Counted from the first letter of the stretch, positions 47,997 to 58,130 are shown. The stretch is DNA of 64,000 nucleotides from Acinetobacter sedimenti (GCF_022601685.1 NZ_JAKUML010000007.1:1-64000), one strand, 5' to 3'. A program made the numbers and translations. Notes: generated by a model not told the origin, from the letters alone.

Positions 47997-49289
47997 TTAA
48001 AAAATCCGTTTTTCATCTTGTTTAGTGGGTAAAGTCGCAATGGTTCGTTTTAATTTTTCTGCAATTGCAAAGTAATGACTTGCAGTTACATCTTCTGTGA
48101 TCACACTTGGTTTGCCTTGATCAGTATTTTCACGAATCACTGCGTTGAGTGGTAGATGACCCAGCAAAGGCACATGATATTGTGTCGCAAGCTGATCACC
48201 GCCACCTATACCAAAAATATGATCTTCATGCCCGCAATTCGAACAAATATGCGTGGACATATTTTCTACAACACCAAGAACTTTGATATTCACTTTATTA
48301 AAGAGTTCGATGCCTTTTTGTGCATCCATGAGTGCCACATGTTGCGGAGTGGTCACGATCACTGCACCCGACACAGGAATACGCTGTGCTAAAGTCAGTT
48401 GAATATCGCCAGTACCCGGTGGCATATCAATGAGTAACACATCAAGATTCGGCCATTGGGTTTGGTTAAAGAGTTGCATCAAGGCGCCAGTCGCTTTAGG
48501 TCCACGCCATGCCACAGGTGTGCGCCCATCGCCAGTGAGATGACCGATCGACAGTACAGGCATGCCATAGGCATTGAGCGGGACGAATTGTTCATTCTCA
48601 ATCAGTGGCGTTTGACCTTCATTACCGAGCATGGTTGGAATGCTTGGACCATAAATGTCTGCATCCAAGACACCCACTTTTAACCCTAACTGTTGTAAAG
48701 CAAGCGCAAGATTCACCGTTGTGGTGGATTTACCGACACCGCCTTTACCTGATGCAACCACGATCACATGTTGAATATGTGGATGAGCTTTGACATCGGA
48801 CTGTGTTGGCGCAGGCTTTTTAATTGGCGCTTCATCATTTTTTGGCTGATATGTACTCGGTGCTTGATCGGTTTGTTTAGTTTGATTTTTATGAACTGCA
48901 TTGCCACTGGCATCTTGTACAGGCGGTAGTTTTGTAGTGCTTGTAGACTTTGTAGCACTTGCAGGTTTTGCCTCATTATTTGCTTGAGGATTTTTCTTTT
49001 GCACCACATGTAGGTTTAAAGTTTCTACACCTGCTTTTGCTAAATCTTCACTGAGCGCATCATGGATCTGCTGAAGATCATCAATTTCACTTTCATAGAC
49101 AAAAATACTCAGTTGCAAGGTATTTTGTTCAATTTTGAGCTGAGTAATGCGATCTTTTAAAGCATCATTGCTTTTTGGTAATTGGAATTGTTCAAGGTAC
49201 TGTTCAATGCGTTCCTCATTTAGACTTGGCGAAGTCACCGCTTCATTGCTAGTGGAGAACTTTGCTTTTAAAGCAGAAAACCAAGACAT
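47997..49289 (-). CDS. apbC: Iron-sulfur cluster carrier protein ApbC (Mrp/NBP35 family)
   Basis: Scaffold and ATPase that transfers [4Fe-4S] clusters. I took the ATG at 49289 (MSWFSALKAKFSTS) preceded by GGAGTTTTT, giving 430 residues. The N-terminus has a MIP18/DUF59-like domain, then a linker rich in Lys, Ala and Pro, and the P-loop domain (VASGKGGVGKSTTTVNLALA), VLDADIYGPSIP, and the cluster-binding CSNCGH (Cys-x2-Cys). The linker is longer than in E. coli Mrp. Confidence 0.93.
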   Translation of the reverse strand: MSWFSALKAKFSTSNEAVTSPSLNEERIEQYLEQFQLPKSNDALKDRITQLKIEQNTLQLSIFVYESEIDDLQQIHDALSEDLAKAGVETLNLHVVQKKNPQANNEAKPASATKSTSTTKLPPVQDASGNAVHKNQTKQTDQAPSTYQPKNDEAPIKKPAPTQSDVKAHPHIQHVIVVASGKGGVGKSTTTVNLALALQQLGLKVGVLDADIYGPSIPTMLGNEGQTPLIENEQFVPLNAYGMPVLSIGHLTGDGRTPVAWRGPKATGALMQLFNQTQWPNLDVLLIDMPPGTGDIQLTLAQRIPVSGAVIVTTPQHVALMDAQKGIELFNKVNIKVLGVVENMSTHICSNCGHEDHIFGIGGGDQLATQYHVPLLGHLPLNAVIRENTDQGKPSVITEDVTASHYFAIAEKLKRTIATLPTKQDEKRIF

Positions 49290-49436
49290 GAAAAACTCCA
49301 AAGGCTGATCGCACAAAGACGTAGTGTATCGAGAAATTTTAAAAATATTAAGTAAAAACCACGCATTTGCTATTCAGCTTTTTGACAAAGGTTATTGATT
49401 AAGCTGAATAGGGCGCAAAATGATGCAATCGCCGAA

Positions 49437-50087
49437 TTAACCTGCAAAATGTAAAGCGAGTTTTTGCATGGCTTGACCACGATGGCTGATTTTATTTTTT
49501 TCAGATTTAGGCAGTTCCGCACTTGAGCAATTCAACGTAGGAACCCAAAACAACGGATCATAACCAAAACCTTGTGCACCACGAATTTCCGTTAAGATCT
49601 CGCCGTGCCATAAGCCTTCCACCACGATCGGCAATGGATCATCCGCATGACGCACCAAAGCCAATACACAAACAAACATCGCAGGAATCACGGTATTTTC
49701 AGCACGAAATGGTAAAAGTGACTCTAAGAGTTTGGCATTATTGGCATCATCATTGCCGTGTTCACCTGCATAGCGTGCAGAATAAATCCCTGGCGCACCG
49801 CCTAAGATCGGGACGACTAAGCCTGAATCATCTGCGATCGCCGCTTTGCCAGACTGACGAGCAGCATGACGCGCTTTGATGATGGCATTTTCAATAAAGC
49901 TTAGACCATCTTCGATCGCATCCTCAATGCCAAGCTGTGCTTGCGGAATGATTTTGGTATCGAGATTGAGGTTGGCAAATAAACTTTCAAATTCAGCAAG
50001 TTTGCCTTTGTTGTTGCTGGCGAGCACCAATTCTTTACCTTGCCATTGCGGTCGTTTGTTGTGTAAGTCTGATGCTGAAAGTGCCAT
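49437..50087 (-). CDS. rdgB: XTP/dITP diphosphatase (non-canonical purine NTP pyrophosphatase)
   Basis: Removes ITP, dITP and XTP from nucleotide pools. 216 residues: [45 protein letters not shown] and the C-terminal [14 protein letters not shown] and [14 protein letters not shown]. The family is normally about 200 residues; the extra N-terminal [17 protein letters not shown] is plausible from the ATG at 50087. Confidence 0.93.
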   Translation of the reverse strand: MALSASDLHNKRPQWQGKELVLASNNKGKLAEFESLFANLNLDTKIIPQAQLGIEDAIEDGLSFIENAIIKARHAARQSGKAAIADDSGLVVPILGGAPGIYSARYAGEHGNDDANNAKLLESLLPFRAENTVIPAMFVCVLALVRHADDPLPIVVEGLWHGEILTEIRGAQGFGYDPLFWVPTLNCSSAELPKSEKNKISHRGQAMQKLALHFAG

Positions 50088-50124
50088 CGTTTTGCCTTTT
50101 ATGATCTAAAAAATTTCTGAAAAC

Positions 50125-50409
50125 TAGGGTCTGTTGACACTTCACAGATGCTTGCGACTATGGATGCTTTTTAGGCGATACGAGGCAGGAATGAGGAAGT
50201 TTAGTCATTCTAAATGACTCATTGCTAACGAAGTATGAGACGCACTGCGTCGCAAGGAAAGCATCCTAGTTCCGAAGGATTATCGCTAAAACTGCCATAA
50301 ACTTCGTTATGAAACTTGGCAAGGGAGTGACCATTCCCTGCGTTTCATGCCTTGTTTATGTGGTTTTAGCGGATAACGCAATGCATGGTTGAAATGTCAA
50401 CAGACCCTA
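50125..50409. mobile_element. MITE-like element with 15-bp inverted ends and nested palindromes
   Basis: The element begins TAGGGTCTGTTGACA and ends with its exact reverse complement. If the outer TA is a duplicated target site, the element is 281 bp (50127-50407), as for IS630/Tc1-like or some IS5-family MITEs. No transposase is encoded. Inside lie two tandem palindromes: 50162-50266 bounded by GGATGCTTT/AAAGCATCC, and about 50279-50396 bounded by GCTAAAAC/GTTTTAGC with an inner AGGGA/TCCCT stem. The first is related to the repeat at 63331-63432. The rest of this gap to 50673 contains no gene I can support. Confidence 0.85.
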
Positions 50410-50673
50410 ATTATAAGAAAAAGTCGGCGTTTGCAAAACAACAACAATGTTAATTGACTGATTTTTAGGAGTAGTCAGTGCGTGGAAATATTTTGAAACA
50501 GTGAAGCGAGTAGAGTGACTTTACAGCAAAAACAATTGATCTAATCTAGAGAATACCGCCTCTGAAAATACAACTGGAAGTTTTGCAAGCGGACATCTCA
50601 TGCCGAAGCTTTGTGTAGCATCATGAAGCAGCTATTGAGTTGATAAAACACTGAAATAAGAGGTAATTAGCCC

Positions 50674-50919
50674 ATGTCACTCAACCCGAAAAAAGCATTT
50701 AAACATGCGACTTTTCATCGTATCGAGCTACTTGCAAGCCGAGCTTGCGGATGCTTTCAATGCCTAAAAATCTATACGCCTGACGTGATCGAACAATGGT
50801 CAGATCAGGGCAAAACCGCACAATGCCCATACTGTGGTGCCAACTCAGTGATTGGCGATGCGTCAAAATTTCCGATAAATGATAAGTTTCTGATGAGTTT
50901 GCAACAAAGCTTTAGCTGA
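50674..50919 (+). CDS. Small zinc-ribbon-like cytoplasmic protein
   Basis: 81 residues with two Cys clusters, CGCFQC near residue 30 and CPYCG near 53, spaced as for a zinc ribbon. It opens MSLNPKKAFKHATFHRIELL, has no signal peptide, and ends with a short hydrophobic/charged helix. The ORF is preceded by AAGAGG. I do not recognise a function. It lies alone, between the MITE-like element and a convergent unknown gene. Confidence 0.7.
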   Translation: MSLNPKKAFKHATFHRIELLASRACGCFQCLKIYTPDVIEQWSDQGKTAQCPYCGANSVIGDASKFPINDKFLMSLQQSFS

Positions 50920-51173
50920 GTAGCCAACTGAAATTCAGAAATTAATCTGATGGAAATAAATACACTGAAATCAAAAGCAGTCTAGGTCATTCCTATTGCA
51001 AATATATGACACCTATATTCTTACATTATAGGTTTCAATACATTTTTTGGACAGTCTACATTTTAGAATTAAGCGTTCAAGCTGAAACTTAAAATGGTTC
51101 TTGCTTTGATTTCGGTGTTTAATTTTTTTAAAGTTGGATAATTCGAAAACTTACTCGAAAACCATGTCAAAGA

Positions 51174-51701
51174 CTAACTCGACTTGCGTTTCACTAAGTC
51201 CATCCACCAATTGTCTTGATGATGAGTTTTCCATGCAGGATGCTCAATCAATAGATTGAAATCACAGCTTGGATGATCTGCGTATTTTTTCAACCAATGA
51301 CGTGTCATCGCCACTTCTTTTTGAGAAATCGCAGCATAGGCAAGCATAAAGAAAATATCGACATCTTGATAATGCGACAGTGGTTTAAGCACTTGCTGGG
51401 TGATGAGTGCAAAGCGAGTTTCACCTGTCACTTCAAAATAAATCATGTATGCCTGCGCAAGATGTAAGGACAGCGCAAGATAAAGACTTAAAGGCATCTC
51501 ATCGACTTCAACACGTGCTTGCTCTAGGATCACAATCGCTTCTTGCAAAAAGTGAATTTGCTCTGATTTGACACGGCTGTGCGTCACTAATTCGAGGCGT
51601 AACTTGCCACGTTCAAGCGCAAGTTCAGACGAGTTCTCTTGTAGATAAGCTTGATCAGTTTCACCAATTTTACTGATGAGTAGTTTGCTTGCTTCGCTCA
51701 T
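51174..51701 (-). CDS. Helical cytoplasmic protein of unknown function
   Basis: 175 residues, predicted all-helical, with tetratricopeptide-like spacing (QIHFLQEAIVILEQARVEVD, LALSLHLAQAYMIYFEV, FFMLAYAAISQKEVAMTRHWL). No signal peptide. The C-terminus is Trp-rich and basic (NWWMDLVKRKSS). Not recognised as a named family. The 254-base gap to its right-hand convergent neighbour (50920-51173) holds no further gene. Confidence 0.65.
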   Translation of the reverse strand: MSEASKLLISKIGETDQAYLQENSSELALERGKLRLELVTHSRVKSEQIHFLQEAIVILEQARVEVDEMPLSLYLALSLHLAQAYMIYFEVTGETRFALITQQVLKPLSHYQDVDIFFMLAYAAISQKEVAMTRHWLKKYADHPSCDFNLLIEHPAWKTHHQDNWWMDLVKRKSS

Positions 51702-51821
51702 AATGCCTCGCTAAATTGCTTTGAATTTACGAATTTGAACTTAAGGAAATAAATTCTACAGCTATAAATGAGGGTGAATTGGATTTAATCAAGTTGGAAT
51801 GAGGTGACTAACTTATATACT

Positions 51822-53057
51822 TTAGCCATTCAAAGTTAAAGATAAAATGGCATCTTTAGGAGGCGCTGTACTGACTTGAATCGCCAATCGTCCAGGTTGA
51901 ACACGTAAACCGCAAATTTCAAATTGATCGACCAATTGGCGAACGAGTTCTTTGCTTTCACGCAGGATATTCAGCCCCGGTAAAATACTGAAATCGGTCA
52001 GGCTAATGAGTCGCTCGGTCATCCAAGATCGGTTGTTAATAAAATCTATGAATCCTGCTTGCTCAAGATCAATGTACCAAAGGCGGTGTTTTTCTTGACG
52101 AATTCCCGGAATATCTCGAATCAGATGATTCATAATTTTTGCTACAGGAATACGGTTGATGACTTCAAACCCAACCTTGCCGACACGACGTGTTGCCCAG
52201 TTGGTCATGGTGCCTGCATGACGCACTTGCAGATCAAGGTGTTCATCAGTTTGTTTTAAGCGCAAAAATTTTTCTTTACCTAGTCCACATTCCAGTACCT
52301 CGAATTTTAAGGTGAGGCGATAGAGTACACGGCTATAATGCCCATCGACTTCGATCTGAAATTGATCTTGCCCACATTGCACTGTGATGTTGTCAATATC
52401 TTTAGAATCGACTCGGCTTCGAATTTGTTTGTTGAGTAACACTTCGGGTAAATACAGTGTAATTGGGTTGTTGCCGAGGAAGTTTTTCGCCATATTGAGG
52501 CTGACACTGCGAGCGACTTCACTGGTTTCTGTGACCAGTCCTCGGACTGCTTTCGATGAATAGTTTTTCATGCCAACCACGCTATTTTTGGTGTGTTGGC
52601 TGATTTGATCAAGGGTGTCTAGCGTTGTATTGGTAACATGCCCAAGCGCACCCACAATATCCGTCGTCGTATCAGTGGCGAAGTTTACCGCAATCTTGGC
52701 ACGTTTAAGCGTAGAACTAAAAGTCTTGTTGAGGAGTTCCCGAGAGTTTGGCTGATTCACATCAATACCAGTATCAAAATAATCCACACTTCGACTCATT
52801 TCAGGCTCGATATCTAGTTCTGGTTCGAGCTCTGATGCTGATTTTGATACTTGTTTTAATCCTAATTTTGAGTCTTGGTCTGTAAGTGGTGTTATTTCGG
52901 TGTTGCTAATATCTGTTGAAATATCAGGTGTTGCTACTTTCGTTTTGAGTGGTTCAGCTTGTTTAAGCGGATTTGATGACTTTTTTGAGGTTTTGCTAAG
53001 TAAATCATTTTGAGTCGGCATGTCCGAATTGACGTGATCGTCGTTCTGATCGTGCAT
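51822..53057 (-). CDS. Unknown 411-residue protein with disordered acidic N-terminus
   Basis: The ATG at 53057 has an AGGAG upstream. Residues 1-115 are low complexity and charged (repeated Ser, Asp, Lys, Leu), likely disordered. Residues 130-200 form amphipathic helices with many Thr/Ser/Val. The C-terminal 200 residues look like a folded alpha/beta domain (LYRLTLKFEVLECGLGKEKF, LRLKQTDEHLDLQVRHAG, GRLAIQVSTAPPKDAILSLT). No signal peptide or long membrane helix. Similar architecture does not bring a known family to mind. Confidence 0.65.
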   Translation of the reverse strand: MHDQNDDHVNSDMPTQNDLLSKTSKKSSNPLKQAEPLKTKVATPDISTDISNTEITPLTDQDSKLGLKQVSKSASELEPELDIEPEMSRSVDYFDTGIDVNQPNSRELLNKTFSSTLKRAKIAVNFATDTTTDIVGALGHVTNTTLDTLDQISQHTKNSVVGMKNYSSKAVRGLVTETSEVARSVSLNMAKNFLGNNPITLYLPEVLLNKQIRSRVDSKDIDNITVQCGQDQFQIEVDGHYSRVLYRLTLKFEVLECGLGKEKFLRLKQTDEHLDLQVRHAGTMTNWATRRVGKVGFEVINRIPVAKIMNHLIRDIPGIRQEKHRLWYIDLEQAGFIDFINNRSWMTERLISLTDFSILPGLNILRESKELVRQLVDQFEICGLRVQPGRLAIQVSTAPPKDAILSLTLNG

Positions 53058-53264
53058 GTCATACTCCTGTTGTTATTGTCCGAAATGTCCAAAGCGACGA
53101 TAAAAAAGCAATCCAATGTGTACCAATGTGGAAATATCAAAATGCCTTTTTGGAATAATTTTAATATAACAAAATTCTAGGCAAGATTGTCAATGACTTA
53201 GACGTGGCAATTTTTGGATTTTTTTACAGCGAGATTTTCACTCAAATGCTTTAACTTAGGAATT

Positions 53265-53876
53265 TTAGCCGAGTACAGGGTCGCTATTACGCATCCATGC
53301 TGTGATGGAGAGTCGATCTTGCTTGGTTTCAAGCACTTCATGTAAGAGATCACTTTGGAACAATACCAAACGATTTGGCTGTGGCTCGATCACATGCCAT
53401 TGATCTTGAATGTCTTGTAGGCGAAGTTGACCTTGCCAATCATCGTGCCATTCAGGATGTAGATAGTATACGGTGGAAAATACTCGACCATTTTTTTGTT
53501 GTGGATTGTCCCGATGTAAGGCGTAGAATTCACCTGCGTGATAGCAAGAAAAATGCGCTTCAATATCTCGAATGCCTGCAAAGAAGTAACGATTTAAATC
53601 TTGTGATAAGCATGCTAATTGTTCGATATGTTTTGAAGCCAAAGTCAAATGTGGCTCAATCCATAGGATATGATCGCTACGAATCTCCGTCATTACACCA
53701 TCTTGAATAGATGCTTTACGAAATTGATCCAAATGCGTACTGCATTCTTGCTGAAGCGCTTGCATATATTCCAAAGGATAAAGTCCATCAATGATGCTAA
53801 AACCTTGAGTTTGCATTTCGTTGAGGATGTGTTCGATATCAAAATGTACATGAAGCTTGAGAGTGTGCTGACTCAT
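53265..53876 (-). CDS. 2-oxoglutarate/Fe(II)-dependent oxygenase (prolyl 4-hydroxylase-like)
   Basis: 203 residues with the double-stranded beta-helix motif: HRDNP (His-x-Asp), the distal His in SDLLHEV and the 2OG-binding Arg in KQDRLSITAWM. The central VFSTVYYLHPEWHDDWQGQL is typical of P4H-like oxygenases. Substrate is unknown. The ATG at 53876 is upstream of MSQHTLKLHVHFD, and no signal peptide is present. Confidence 0.85.
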   Translation of the reverse strand: MSQHTLKLHVHFDIEHILNEMQTQGFSIIDGLYPLEYMQALQQECSTHLDQFRKASIQDGVMTEIRSDHILWIEPHLTLASKHIEQLACLSQDLNRYFFAGIRDIEAHFSCYHAGEFYALHRDNPQQKNGRVFSTVYYLHPEWHDDWQGQLRLQDIQDQWHVIEPQPNRLVLFQSDLLHEVLETKQDRLSITAWMRNSDPVLG

Positions 53877-54099
53877 GATAAGCGCCGATCAAAAGTAGAG
53901 TGAATAAAGCAACAAGGTATAAATAACAATGCAAATTTTGCTTATTCGTATTGTATGAAACAACACATTTGAATCAGCTTGGCTATTGTAGTGTATGTCG
54001 ATAATGAAAGTCATCGAGAAAGTCGTACAACGGACGCACAATATTACAAATCATTTCATGCTAAAATAGCAGATATTCAATCATTTAAATTTAAGCTCA

Positions 54100-54954
54100 A
54101 TGAATTATCGTCACCATTTTCACGCAGGTAACTTTGCCGACGTGATGAAGCATGTTTTACTGATGCAACTTTTACAACAAATGAACGCCAAAGATAAACC
54201 GTATCGATATGTGGATACGCATGCAGGTGCAGGTAAATATAATCTTGCGGATGCACCTGCACAGCGTTCAGGTGAGTATTTGTCAGGTATTCATCGTTTG
54301 ATGCAGCTCAACAGTAAAACTCGCAAAGAAGCGCCTGAAGTCGTACAAGACTATCTCAAAGCAGTTGAAAATCTGCGTGAAACAGAAGGCAAGGGTGTGT
54401 ATCCTGGTTCTCCGTGGTTTGCCCTAGATACCATGCGTGAGCAAGATGTCGCTACGGTGTTTGAATTGCAAAGTGATGTCTATGCACAGCTCCGTCATAA
54501 TTTGTATGATCGACGTTTACAAAGCCATCAACGTGATGCCTATGAAGGTTTGTTGGCGGTGATTCCACCGAAAGAAAAGCGTGGCGTTGTGATGATTGAT
54601 CCACCGTATGAAATTGAGCGTAAAGACTTTCCGCAGTTAGTCGAACTGATTCAAAGTGCTTATAAGAAATGGTCTACAGGTGTTTTTGCAATTTGGTATC
54701 CGATCAAAGATCGTGCCATGATTGAGCGTTTTGAAAAGAAAATGCAAAAGACAGGTATGCGCCGTCAGCTAGTCTGTGAAATCTGTGTGTGGCCTGATGA
54801 TACGCCTGTCGGTTTGAATGGTTGTGGTTTACTTGTCATCAATCCACCGTGGCAGTTTGATCAACATGCTGATGATGCTTTGCAATGGCTATTGCCACAT
54901 CTCAAAATGGCAGAAGGCGCACAGGCAAAAGTGAAATGGTTGGTGGGTGAGTAA
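54100..54954 (+). CDS. rlmJ: 23S rRNA (adenine(2030)-N(6))-methyltransferase
   Basis: 284-residue SAM-dependent methyltransferase. The start MNYRHHFHAGNFADVMKHVL is diagnostic of the YhiR/RlmJ family, with YVDTHAGAGKYNL (SAM motif I), GVVMIDPPYEI (catalytic DPPY) and GCGLLVINPPWQFD. Methylates A2030 in the peptidyl-transferase-proximal region of 23S rRNA. Confidence 0.94.
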   Translation: MNYRHHFHAGNFADVMKHVLLMQLLQQMNAKDKPYRYVDTHAGAGKYNLADAPAQRSGEYLSGIHRLMQLNSKTRKEAPEVVQDYLKAVENLRETEGKGVYPGSPWFALDTMREQDVATVFELQSDVYAQLRHNLYDRRLQSHQRDAYEGLLAVIPPKEKRGVVMIDPPYEIERKDFPQLVELIQSAYKKWSTGVFAIWYPIKDRAMIERFEKKMQKTGMRRQLVCEICVWPDDTPVGLNGCGLLVINPPWQFDQHADDALQWLLPHLKMAEGAQAKVKWLVGE

Positions 54955-55005
54955 GTTGGACTTGCTCACACTTGATGAAGTTTAAAATAATTCAAAATAG
55001 GAATA

Positions 55006-55878
55006 ATGATGCACGATTCTAACGATACGCAACATGACGCCAAGCAGTCGATACAGACAGATACGATGCCAAAAGAGCACAGTGAGCAGAAAGCTTCAAC
55101 AGGCTTGGATTATGACGGCATTACCTTTGAAGTGGTGGAAGAAGAGCAGACGGCAACTGGTAAAGTGCGCCGTCGTGGCATCTATCTGTGGCCGAATCTG
55201 ATTACCACAGCGGCATTACTCAGTGGTTTTTACTCGATTATTGCCAGTATGAATGGTCAATATCTGCAAGCGGTGTATGCGATTATCATTGCGGCGCTAC
55301 TCGATGGCTTGGATGGGCGTGTGGCTCGTGCGATTGGTGCACAAAGTGCTTTTGGTGAGCAGTTTGATTCATTATCTGATTTACTTGCCTTTGGTGTGGC
55401 GCCTGCGATCTTGATGTATAGCTGGAGTACGCATGATTTGGGTCGCATTGGCTTGGCATGTTGCTTTATCTATACCGTTTGTGCAGCATTTCGTTTGGCT
55501 CGTTTTAATGTGCAAATTGGTACTGTGGATAAACGTTACTTCATCGGAATAGCCAGTCCGCTTGCAGCAATTATCGTGATTTGCTCGGTATGGGTACAGC
55601 AAGACTTTAAAGATACACTGGACTTCAGTGCGGTATGGTTGCAAGGTTTGAATGCTGCGACCATGGTGATTGTTGGTTTATTGATGATTTCAAACTTAAA
55701 ATATTATTCATTCAAAGTGATGGATCGTAAACGTGTACCGTTTGTAATTATGATTCCTGTCATTCTGATTTTTTCTGCGATTACTTATAACATTCCAGTT
55801 GGGATTTTGATCGTGTCAATTATTTATGCACTTTCAGGCATTGTGACCACTTTGATGAGTCGTAAGCAATCCGCTTAA
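55006..55878 (+). CDS. pssA: CDP-diacylglycerol--serine O-phosphatidyltransferase
   Basis: 290-residue membrane protein of the CDP-alcohol phosphatidyltransferase family, first step of phosphatidylethanolamine synthesis. Catalytic motif DGLDGRVARAIGAQS with GEQFDSLSDLL (DG-x2-AR-x8-G-x3-D-x3-D). Seven or eight membrane helices follow a hydrophilic N-terminal tail of about 60 residues. The start has AGGAATA-like spacing and lies 51 bases after rlmJ. Confidence 0.92.
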   Translation: MMHDSNDTQHDAKQSIQTDTMPKEHSEQKASTGLDYDGITFEVVEEEQTATGKVRRRGIYLWPNLITTAALLSGFYSIIASMNGQYLQAVYAIIIAALLDGLDGRVARAIGAQSAFGEQFDSLSDLLAFGVAPAILMYSWSTHDLGRIGLACCFIYTVCAAFRLARFNVQIGTVDKRYFIGIASPLAAIIVICSVWVQQDFKDTLDFSAVWLQGLNAATMVIVGLLMISNLKYYSFKVMDRKRVPFVIMIPVILIFSAITYNIPVGILIVSIIYALSGIVTTLMSRKQSA

Positions 55879-55897
55879 AATTCAAAATTTTGCTGTA

Positions 55898-55936
55898 AAA
55901 AAACGGTCAATGGAGCAAATCAATTGACCGTTTTTT
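55898..55936. terminator. Bidirectional terminator after pssA
   Basis: A 14-bp perfect stem (AAAAAACGGTCAAT with ATTGACCGTTTTTT) and an 11-nt loop lie between convergent pssA and the reductase gene. Confidence 0.9.
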
Positions 55937-55956
55937 GTGGATGAGAGCGATGTGAA

Positions 55957-57018
55957 TTAACGCTTTTTCACGATACCGTCATTAATCATTTGTTGGAAGT
56001 GTTCAATCACACTCACTTTAATATCACGATAATGAATGCCCAATTCTTTGATACTACGATCGGCATTAAAGTAAATTGGATAACCCATGTTCAATTTGAC
56101 AAATTTACGGCTTAGTCCATAGATCGGTGCAATGGCTTGGAATAGGATTTTTGGCGCTTCCATTTTTGGGAATGGATATTTTGAACCAAACTTATTGGCT
56201 AAGATTTTACCCATTTCAAGCAGACTAAGTGTTCCACCACTGACGATATAGCGACCATGCGCACTTTCTGAGAAAGCCGCTGCAATATGTGCATCTGCGA
56301 CATCACGCACATCAACAATGCCATTCCACATCGCAGGTACACCAAACTTCAATGTGCCATCACCAAACTGTTGCAACACTTCGACGCTACCAGATTGTGT
56401 GCTTGAAGTCAGCGATGGTCCCATCACCAGTGCTGGGTTGATACAGACGAGGTTCCATCGGCTTTGCTCTGATTGCATTTTCCATGCTTCACGTTCGGCA
56501 GCGACTTTAGAATATGGATAAGGTTGATGATCGGCGCTACTGGTTTCATTCCAATGGCTTTCATCGAAGCTATTATTTTCAGTATCTTTGATCTCAGCTG
56601 CGTCCCCATAAGTCGATGCGATACTTGAAGTCAGCACGACACGTTTGACCGTATTGGTACGATTGACTGATTCGAGCACATTGCGCGTGCCTTGGATCGC
56701 TGGCTCGATAATGTCTTTCACGGCATCTTTATAATTGCTGACCACAAAAGGTGATGCGGTATGAATTACTACCTCACAGCCTTGCATCGCTTCGTCAAAA
56801 GCTTGCGGTGTCAACAGATCTGCTTTAAAGAATTGGATTGGTGTTTCAGTTTGTTTTGACAGCTGTTCTAAATGTGCAATTTTATCTTTCTTTGATGGGT
56901 CACGGACTGTCGCATGAACAGGTGTACCTTGCTTGAGCAAGCCCTCAATGATCCAACCTGCGACATAACCTGTTGCACCAGTCACCAAGACAGGTTTTGA
57001 TTTATCAATAATAGCCAT
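55957..57018 (-). CDS. NAD(P)-dependent epimerase/reductase (dihydroflavonol reductase-like, extended SDR)
   Basis: 353 residues: Rossmann motif VTGATGYVAGWIIEGLL, VIHTASPFVVSN, VVLTSSIASTYGD, catalytic Tyr-x3-Lys in QPYPYSKVAAERE, then the conserved NPALVMGPSL and VDVRDVADAHIAA. Extended SDRs of this group reduce aldehydes and ketones; the substrate cannot be deduced. It stands alone on the minus strand. Confidence 0.85.
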   Translation of the reverse strand: MAIIDKSKPVLVTGATGYVAGWIIEGLLKQGTPVHATVRDPSKKDKIAHLEQLSKQTETPIQFFKADLLTPQAFDEAMQGCEVVIHTASPFVVSNYKDAVKDIIEPAIQGTRNVLESVNRTNTVKRVVLTSSIASTYGDAAEIKDTENNSFDESHWNETSSADHQPYPYSKVAAEREAWKMQSEQSRWNLVCINPALVMGPSLTSSTQSGSVEVLQQFGDGTLKFGVPAMWNGIVDVRDVADAHIAAAFSESAHGRYIVSGGTLSLLEMGKILANKFGSKYPFPKMEAPKILFQAIAPIYGLSRKFVKLNMGYPIYFNADRSIKELGIHYRDIKVSVIEHFQQMINDGIVKKR

Positions 57019-57170
57019 TTTTCACCTAAATTTTAATGAATATATCCTTAACCGCACCCAACATCTAAACGATTGATTCTCTTATCTCTTGTGTTTAGAT
57101 CGTGCGAATTTTTTATATCTTAAATCACAGACGTGACAACAACAAGAATTCATAGATGGGTGTGCAATAA

Positions 57171-57196
57171 AAAAGCTCACTTATCGGTGAGCTTTT
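57171..57196 (-). terminator. Rho-independent terminator of argF
   Basis: AAAAGCTCAC and GTGAGCTTTT pair around TTATCG, 17 bases past the argF stop on the minus strand, with an A/T-run on both sides. Confidence 0.85.
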
Positions 57197-57212
57197 CATT
57201 TGAAGTAATGAT

Positions 57213-58130
57213 TTATTTCTTACTATGTTCATTGAGTAAAAATTCAACCAAAGCCTTTTGTGCATGCAGACGATTTTCAGCTTCATCCCACACCACAGCA
57301 TTTGGATGATCGAGCATATTTTCTGAAATTTCTTCGCCACGATGCGCAGGCAAACAGTGCATAAATAAACAATCAGAATGCGCCAGTTGCATTAATGCTT
57401 CATTGACTTGATAGTTGGCAAAGGCTTTTTCACGAAGTTTTTGTTCTTCTTCCTGTCCCATGCTTGCCCATACATCGGTCACGATCAGATCGGCATCTTT
57501 GGCAGCGGCTTCAGGTGAATTCACGAGTTCAACATGATCTGCAAATTCAGCCAAGAATTTTGGATTTGGCGTGTAACCTTCAGGCGATGAAATGCGCAGT
57601 TTAAAACCAAGCATTTGCGCTGCTTCCATATAAGAGTTGCACATATTATTACCATCACCAATCCACGCAACCGTTTTACCTTCGATATCGCCACGATGTT
57701 CAAAATACGTCTGCATATCGGCAAGTAGCTGACAAGGGTGGTGATCATCGGTTAGACCATTGATGATCGGAACAGATGAATATTCTGCAAACTTTTCTAC
57801 AATGTCATGTCCAAAAGTACGAATCATGATGATGTCGAGCATACGTGAAATCACACGTGCTGAATCTTCAATCGGCTCACCACGACCAAGTTGTGTATCT
57901 CTCGGCGACAAGAAGATTGCATCTCCACCAAACTGACACATTCCTGCTTCAAATGAAATGCGAGTACGTGTACTCGACTTCTCAAAAATCATACCTAAAA
58001 CTTTGCCGACAAAGGGTTGATAAGCTTCTGATTTTCGGTGAAGTTGTTTGAGTTCAGTTGCCCGAGCGAGCAGTTGTTTGAATTCAAAAGGAGTGAGGTC
58101 ACGCAGGGTGAGAAAATGCCGTAGCGCCAT
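57213..58130 (-). CDS. argF: Ornithine carbamoyltransferase
   Basis: Makes citrulline from ornithine and carbamoyl phosphate in arginine synthesis. 305 residues from the ATG at 58130 ([16 protein letters not shown]); a GTG four codons upstream is possible but less family-like. Motifs: carbamoyl phosphate [20 protein letters not shown] and the ornithine-loop [12 protein letters not shown]. It is preceded on the same strand by its own AT-rich promoter region. Confidence 0.95.
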   Translation of the reverse strand: MALRHFLTLRDLTPFEFKQLLARATELKQLHRKSEAYQPFVGKVLGMIFEKSSTRTRISFEAGMCQFGGDAIFLSPRDTQLGRGEPIEDSARVISRMLDIIMIRTFGHDIVEKFAEYSSVPIINGLTDDHHPCQLLADMQTYFEHRGDIEGKTVAWIGDGNNMCNSYMEAAQMLGFKLRISSPEGYTPNPKFLAEFADHVELVNSPEAAAKDADLIVTDVWASMGQEEEQKLREKAFANYQVNEALMQLAHSDCLFMHCLPAHRGEEISENMLDHPNAVVWDEAENRLHAQKALVEFLLNEHSKK

